Shown here piece by piece: positions 58,459-64,000 of a stretch of 64,000 bases of DNA. Source of the DNA: Humulus lupulus. Its lineage: Eukaryota > Streptophyta > Magnoliopsida > Rosales > Cannabaceae. The notes under the pieces are model-generated. The model had not been told where the DNA came from and did not search any database. It worked only from the letters and a program-made list of their open reading frames with translations. Position 1 is the stretch's first letter. Each line of letters opens with the position of its first letter. Made by a program: the position numbers and the translations under genes. Where the stretch lies: assembly GCF_963169125.1 (NCBI RefSeq), contig NC_084795.1, forward strand, positions 261,015,042-261,079,041, given 5' to 3'.

Positions 58459-60711
58459 TGTAAAGCCCTGGATAGCCAAGACCATTAAATTGTGTATTTT
58501 AAATAGTGCTGGACTTTCGAATCAAGTCATTTAGATATAAACATGTTACTAGGGATAATTAATGGTTTAGGGTTAAAAGATCTTGATCGTATAAAGAGTA
58601 GTTTTCATTAAAAAGTTTGAGTTTGTACATAGGATCCCAAAAATAATTGTTTACAAGGCATATACAACTTCAAAATATTGCAAGGTAAGCCAGCCTAAGC
58701 GGCAAAATTAAGTTTGGCTCTAGTCCTTGTTGATCCCTTGGCTGTGGTGGTCGAGCAGCTACAAATGTACACGTCGCCCCTAAAGCTTTCTATCTCACGG
58801 CTGGTCCAGTTTTCCCTTTCCCTTACTTGCACCACATAGCACCCGTGAGCCAAGGCTTAGCAAGAAAACTTAAATCAACAGATACAAATGAACAATAATA
58901 TATAAACAGTAAACTTTTATAGAAAAATTCAATAAACAATAGGTTATAAGAAATAAGCTTTGCAATAATAATCTACTAAATCAAACACATAATTCAATTA
59001 CAACAACTAATAGATTTAGTTAAGTGCAAACTATACTTTTGTTTACTTAAGTGACACTCAGGCCTGGTGCCCTTAGGCTGAGTCCTCTGGTCTTATGGCT
59101 GACCCCGACACGCTTGGGTCGGGCTGCGTTCCCCACGCTTAATGTTAGCCCCGACTCCCTTTGGGCGGACTTTCATATCAAATATAATAAAACGAATAGA
59201 TCATATTACACACAATCAGTTGCAGCAAAAACAAGAATGCCTAACTGGATATTCTCAAATACTAATATATCATAATCCCTCATATAATCTTACTCATATT
59301 CATTAATAGCAGTTTAAGCCCTGATCACAACCAGGGTGCAGTTTTCTTATCTCAAGTCCCGGGCACGATCCCTATTCTTGAGCCTTAGCGGTATAACCTA
59401 GTCACAACACAATAGTGGATAACCATCAAAACCTAAACCAATTAAAGCTTCAAAATAATATACTAGCCTCCAAGACCTCGAATTCTACTATACTGTGTAA
59501 TAGAATCCTTCAAGAGCCTTTAAGTTTGAGTTCCTGAGCTTAAAAACATTATTTGTCCATTTCTGCCTATGCGCGCCGCGACGCCCCCTAATGTCAGAGA
59601 CTCATAGCCCCTACATTCCTAGGGGCACGCGGTGGGACTCAACCATAAAGGCTCGCGTTGCGCCTATGAAAAAATAAAAAAACCCCAGGCCTTGGGTTCA
59701 CGCGAGTCGCGGCGCCCCAAGAACAAGGTCGCAGCGCGACCCTACGAACCCAGATTTTCCAGGTTCCTTCCTCTGCCATATCCTACCAAAATAATCCTAA
59801 ACATAACTAAACCCTAAAGTTGAGTCAAGAACTCAAAACAACATAACATGGGCATTATAATTACCCCAAGAACCAATCACAAATCGTACCCTAACTCAAC
59901 AACCTAAGCTAACATCAAAATTCAATCCAAATCTAAACTACAAAGAGAATTCACACAAAAAATCAGATTTTAAAGCTTACCTCAGTAGTGATTCGATCTC
60001 TGAACTGAACCTCAAGTAATCCTAGCTTCCTGCCTTCAATTTGCCTAAGCCAATTCATCAAAATCTAAAAAGCATCCCATGGTTCACAAGAGAGAGAGAG
60101 ATGGATGAGACAGAGAGAGAGAGAGAGAGAGTCAGAGAGAGTGTTTTCTTTCCTTTTCCTTTTGCTTTCCCTTAGTTTCTAGGGTCCTCTAGCAGCTAAG
60201 TCTATCCAAAGCTTAGAGAAAGACCAAAATTCCCCTCACCCTAAAGTTTCCCTTCAATGCGCTCTAGGGCGAAACAGTCATTAACCCCGAATACGCACCC
60301 ATTACTCGGTAAATCCTGAATACGTACTAAGTTCCCAAAATACCCCTAGGCTCACCCTGAGCCGGGTATTTAACCCCGTTGTGACTATTTCGCTAATGCA
60401 CTTACTAGGATCGCCTCGGGCCAAATATCGTAAATATATTCACATAATAATGTGGTCTCAATCAAATACACACATAATCACATTTAAAACCCCAAAGGGT
60501 TAAAATTACAAATATGCCCTTATTAATAAGAGCAGGTCCACATGCTTATTTAATACATATAAACATGCACATATATTCATATTACCATATAAGTCATGTA
60601 TGCCATGTAGTCACACATATATTCAATTAATTTCACTATATAAATCCAATTATACCATCCTAACACACTAAACAATGCACTAAGCCTTTTTAGCATATTT
60701 GGGACGTTACA
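58459..60711 (-). repeat. 3' LTR of Tekay-3
   Basis: 2,253 bp; plus-strand ends TGTAAAGCCC and ...GGGACGTTACA. It has the reversed blocks 'gcaccacatagcacccgtgagcc' (near 58830) and 'cagttttcttatctcaag' (near 59338), a GC-rich block with Cg-rich dyads (about 59570-59750), and a GA microsatellite. Confidence 0.9.
60089..60141. repeat. GA-rich microsatellite in the Tekay-3 LTR
   Basis: Runs of (ag)n interrupted by 'atggatgagac' and 'gtc'. The same LTR position in other Tekay-like copies is a CT or GA-rich stretch (15050-15105, 22150-22210), so it is an expandable part of the family. Confidence 0.9.
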
Positions 60712-60724
60712 ACTATCCCCACCT
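60712..60724 (-). other. Polypurine tract of Tekay-3
   Basis: Minus strand AGGTGGGGATAGT directly before the LTR, nearly identical to the Tekay-1 PPT at 21571-21582. Confidence 0.87.
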
Positions 60725-61895
60725 ATTGAAAATTTCATCCTCGAAATTTACCTGAATAATTTGGGATGCTGATCTCGCATAACCGACTTTAGCTCCCAAG
60801 TCACTTCCCTTATTATTCCTCCATAAAACTTTAACTAGAGGAATCATCTTATTCCTTAGAGCCTTGTCTTTTCTATCTAGGATCTGAACTAGTCGCTTCT
60901 CATAAGACAAATCCTTTTGTATCTCTAGATCCTCATATCCCAATACATGGGTGGTAGCAAATACATACTTCCAAAGCATTGAGATGTGAAATACATAATG
61001 AACCCTTGGTAATGATGAGGGCAGGGCCAACCTATAGGCTACCTGTTCGATCCTCTCTGGGATCTCAAATGGTCCTACGAACTTAGGGCTCAACTTGCCC
61101 TACTTTCCAATCCTCTTTACTCCCTGTAGTGTCGGAACTCGCAGAAATATGTGGTCCCCTACCTGGAACTCCATGTCACTACACTTAGGGTCAGCATAGT
61201 TTTTCTATTTACATTGTGAGCCGAGCATTCAAGCTTGAATCTTCTTAATAGCCTCATTAGTCCTTTGAACCATCTCTGGACCCAAGTAATTACTTTCTCC
61301 CATCTTATCCCAATCAATGAGTGACCTACATTTCCTTCCATACAACATTTCATATGGAGCTACTCCAATCATTTATTGATAGTTGTTATTATATGAAAAT
61401 TCAATCAACAGGAGATACTTACGGCAATACCCCTCAAAGTCTAGCACGTATGCTCTAAGCATGTCCTCCAATATTTGAATCGTCCTCTCAGACTGCTTGT
61501 CTGCCTGAGGATGAAAGGTTGTACTGAACTTCAACTGTGTCCCCATATCCTTCTGTAAGGTACCCAAAAACTTAGAGGTAAAAATGGGATTCCGGTCTGA
61601 TACTATAGATTTCAGAACCCCATGGAGATGTACAATCTCCCTCACATACAATTATGTATACTGGTCCATAGTATAGTTTGTCCTCACTGGCATAAAATGA
61701 GCTGACTTGGTATATCTGTCCAATATCACCCATACTGAGTCATGTTGCCCCACTGTCCTAGGCAAGGCTCCTACGAAGTCCATAGTAATGCCTTCCCACT
61801 TCCACTCGGGAATACCTAAAGGTTGTAACAACCCCGTCGGCCACTGGTGTAGTCTTCACCTGCTTACAAGTTAGACATTTTGCTACATAGTTGAC
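60725..61895 (-). pseudogene. Tekay-3 integrase and chromodomain-like tail
   Basis: From 61895 leftward: the first catalytic Asp region (MDFVGALP-like, about 61750-61790, frameshifted), then 61373-61651 with SDRNP (second Asp), FHPQADKQSERTIQIL (Glu) and YNNNYQ. Further left is a broken stretch (61159-61353). The frame 60713-61093 has the GPF module ([14 protein letters not shown]) and [21 protein letters not shown]...VLWRNNKG, the start of a chromodomain-like tail; a frameshift follows. Matches Tekay-1 at 20490-21535. Inactive. Confidence 0.85.
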
Positions 61896-63297
61896 TGTTA
61901 GGAAAACTTATACAAGATCTTTATTTATTTTCATGTAGATCTAATATTAAACAAATTAATATGAGATAACCTAGAGCATGTTTCTAAAATTTAATTCAAA
62001 GAGAAACAAAGACAAGAATACCTACAGTATACGCAGTGGAATGAAAGAGTCCTTCCTTCAGTTTCTCTAACTCTTGTATCCTCTCTGTCGCAGAGTATTA
62101 TTAAGAAACTGAACCGATCTTCTATTTTCTTCATGGTCTTCCAATGTATCCTTAGAATCACCTAGACTAGTGTGGGCAATTCTCAACACATGAGATAGAT
62201 ATAGAGAGAAGAAGAGAAAATAACAAAGAGTCTTAGAAAAGGAGTTGTGTTTCGAGAGAATCTAAAACTATCAGAAAATCTGACTTGTGACTTATCAAAA
62301 TTATGTTTTGACTTCTCTCTAAGCACTCCTTCTATAGACTCAATTAGGCCATTTAATTTAATTAAAAAATTAATAAAATAATAGCCATTTTAAAGCCCTA
62401 TAATACGAAGCTCTAATAAACTAGATTATTAATTAAACTCTTTAATCGAATAATCTTATTTATTAATTCCATGATTACTCCAATATAAATATGGAATTGA
62501 ACTCTAAGTATTTATAGAATTATATATACAAAAATTTCTTTTGTAGTCCATTGATATAATTAATAAATGTAGTTATGTCCTCCATTTATTGGTTCGTTAA
62601 TTAGAGTTGGTCAAGATTACTATTTTACCCTTCTAATTACCTCTTGATCCTCAAGTACCATTAATTCACTAGTGAATGATTAATCTATAATCAAATTATA
62701 GGTTTGAGCTTAATAACTATTCAGTTCCAGAATTAACCCTTAAGGGAACCAATATTCGATCTGTTAGGAAAGTATGTATTCCATTATTGTAAATCATGTT
62801 CCCAGCCATTCATGATATTGAATCTCCAAAACAAAATTCATTAGCCTCATTATACTAAGAAAGCTTAATGAGTGAATCAAAAGATCCAATAAACACAAAC
62901 ATGAGTTCATGAATACTCAGTATTTAGATTGATCTACAAATTATAATCTATTATGATAAGAATTAAATCTTTATGTCAAACGGTAAGTTTATAAAGATAA
63001 TTAATTCGCATCGGTCCTATCATATATAATCTCTATTATATATAGCACCTTTACTAAGATTTCTATCCATATCAGTAATCCAAATTTAGATCACTTGCAT
63101 CTTGTATGCTTAGTAAACCACACTAGTAACCATTCCTTAAAGATTCCTTACTTTAGTATGTTACTCACTGTTTTATTCATTATATGTGATCTTAATTCTC
63201 TCGTACTAATACAAGATCATATTCTCATGAATGAATAAAGAAATTATTGATATTATTATATAATTAATTCAAACAATAATTATAACATTCAAATACA
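61896..63297 (-). repeat. Diverged Copia-like LTR, probably solo
   Basis: About 1,400 bp related to the LTRs at 33437 and 48442: 'tatacgcagtggaa' near 62028, 'aattaacccttaagggaac' near 62730, 'ctctcgtactaatacaagat' near 63198. Same minus orientation. Plus-strand ends TGTTAGG and ...AAATACA are approximate. No target duplication, PBS or internal region is visible; it interrupts Tekay-3. Confidence 0.72.
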
Positions 63298-63649
63298 ATA
63301 AAATTTTACTTTTATTTAAATCAATAAAATATCATTATATACTTTTAGGGCATTGATCTTAATAGTTATTTCACCCAAACTATTATTTTCCAAAAAAAAA
63401 AACATTTTGAGAAACTACATTATATTTAAAATGGTTTAGGAACCGGTTTCATTAAAATAGGGTTTTGAAGGCTTAATAATTTAGTAATTAGAATAATTAA
63501 TAAACCAATCCCTGTGGGTTCGACATCTTTTTCAATTAAAACTATACTATAATAATGTCGTACGCTTGCGGTAATAAAATATGTATCAAAGGCATCCAAT
63601 AATGGAGCCGAGTAATAAGCAGGTCTCGCAGGATTACGAGTTTCCAGAG
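63298..63649. other. Unassigned AT-rich stretch with a U5-like end motif
   Basis: There is no gene. At about 63509-63575 the sequence 'caatccctgtgggttcgac...ctatactataataatgtcgtacgcttgcg' closely resembles the U5 end of Athila/Tat-group LTRs, so this may be the 3' end of a small or truncated LTR in plus orientation. Confidence 0.4.
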
Positions 63650-64000
63650 AGCTTCTAGCTAAGGACTTGAGATTTTCAGTGACTCGCAGCTTGTAGTGAA
63701 TCAAATGATCGGGGAATACTAGGCTAGAGGCTCCAAGCAGGCCTCTTATTTGACCTAGGTGCAAGAACTACTACAACTGTTCAACCAGTATACCATTAGG
63801 CAAGTCCCCAGAGAACAAAATTCTAATGCGGATGCCCTCGTAAAGCTGGCGACCAATCGGGATGTCGAGCTCCTTAATGTGGTTCCCATTAATTTTCTAG
63901 AAGTACCGAGCATTCAAAAAGTCAAGAGGGTATCTGAAATCCATACGATGACACATGGATGAGGCCATTTATGAAATACATAACCACTGAAGAGCTTCCA
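63650..64000 (+). pseudogene. Fragment of a third Tat element (second RNase H), cut by the window end
   Basis: Protein matches Tat-2 at about 40210-40600: FSDSQLVVNQMIGEY, then after a TAG (Tat-2 has Gln there) and a short gap YTIRQVPREQNSNADALVKLA (63790-63852) and NVVPINFLEVPSIQ. It covers the C-terminal half of the archaeal-type RNase H, including the Asp of SDSQ and the Asp of NADAL, and the linker towards integrase. At least one frameshift and two stops. The rest lies beyond 64000. Confidence 0.85.

Larger units (their letters stand above)
58459..61895 (-). mobile_element. Tekay-like element (Tekay-3), 3' part on the minus strand
   Basis: 3' LTR 58459-60711, PPT 60712-60724, then integrase with chromodomain-like tail read leftward from 61895. 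Upstream pol, gag and 5' LTR are not in the window; sequence is interrupted at 61896 by a Copia-like LTR. It is inserted into the RT of Tekay-2 (left flank tacag at 58454-58458; the partner duplication should lie outside the window). Confidence 0.85.

Noticed and set aside
1..64000. CRISPR arrays, bacterial operons, rRNA or tRNA genes
   Set aside because: No evenly spaced repeats, no ribosome-binding sites or operon layout, and no cloverleaf sequence; everything fits plant retroelements.

Overview
This window is repeat-dense nuclear DNA from a flowering plant, most likely a dicot. Nearly all of it is nested LTR retrotransposons. I found no convincing host gene, rRNA, tRNA or CRISPR array. The plant origin rests on Ty3/gypsy lineages known from plants (Tekay/Del chromoviruses, Tat-type elements with a second RNase H and an antisense extra gene, and an Athila-type element primed by tRNA-Asp), on non-coding Copia-like LTRs, and on AT-rich spacers. 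A Cannabaceae/Rosales source is only a hunch.

Layout, left to right. 1-569 is the end of a Tekay-like LTR. 570-12133 is a minus-strand Athila-type element with two LTRs, a degenerate gag-pol and no env. 12134-12451 is the PPT-side stump of a second copy that shares the right LTR. 12452-33436 is the 3' part of an old plus-strand Tat element (Tat-1): a minus-strand antisense gene (aORF), a PPT and an LTR. A complete Tekay element (Tekay-1, 14461-28517, target duplication gggat) splits that aORF, and two antisense solo LTRs sit in Tekay-1's own 3' LTR (duplications ttcac and gcttt). A further solo LTR (31297-33208, ggtat) splits the Tat-1 LTR. 33437-50230 is a minus-strand Copia-like non-autonomous element. 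Its left LTR is split by a complete Tat element (Tat-2, 34892-47750, tttat/tctat), whose aORF is in turn split by a solo LTR (43703-45097, tcata). 50231-51139 is AT-rich DNA I cannot assign. 51140-54750 is a truncated minus-strand Tekay relative, 54751-58458 a plus-strand one, and 58459-61895 a minus-strand one. 61896-63297 is a diverged Copia-like LTR, and 63650-64000 is an RNase H fragment of a third Tat element.

Every coding region is broken by stops or frameshifts, so nothing here looks autonomously active. Many stops read TAG where the family has Gln, or TGA where it has Arg, as expected from deamination of methylated cytosine. The feature most like an undescribed system is the antisense gene of the Tat elements. 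Two diverged copies keep the same protein block (a WSRxH...GAxLPL...PFQ...LKSNP pattern), a coiled-coil tail and introns with canonical GT-AG borders. Antisense extra ORFs are already known from Tat-lineage elements, but their function is not established.

Boundaries come from LTR termini, target-site duplications, PBS/PPT motifs and comparison of copies inside the window, all by eye. No database search was run.
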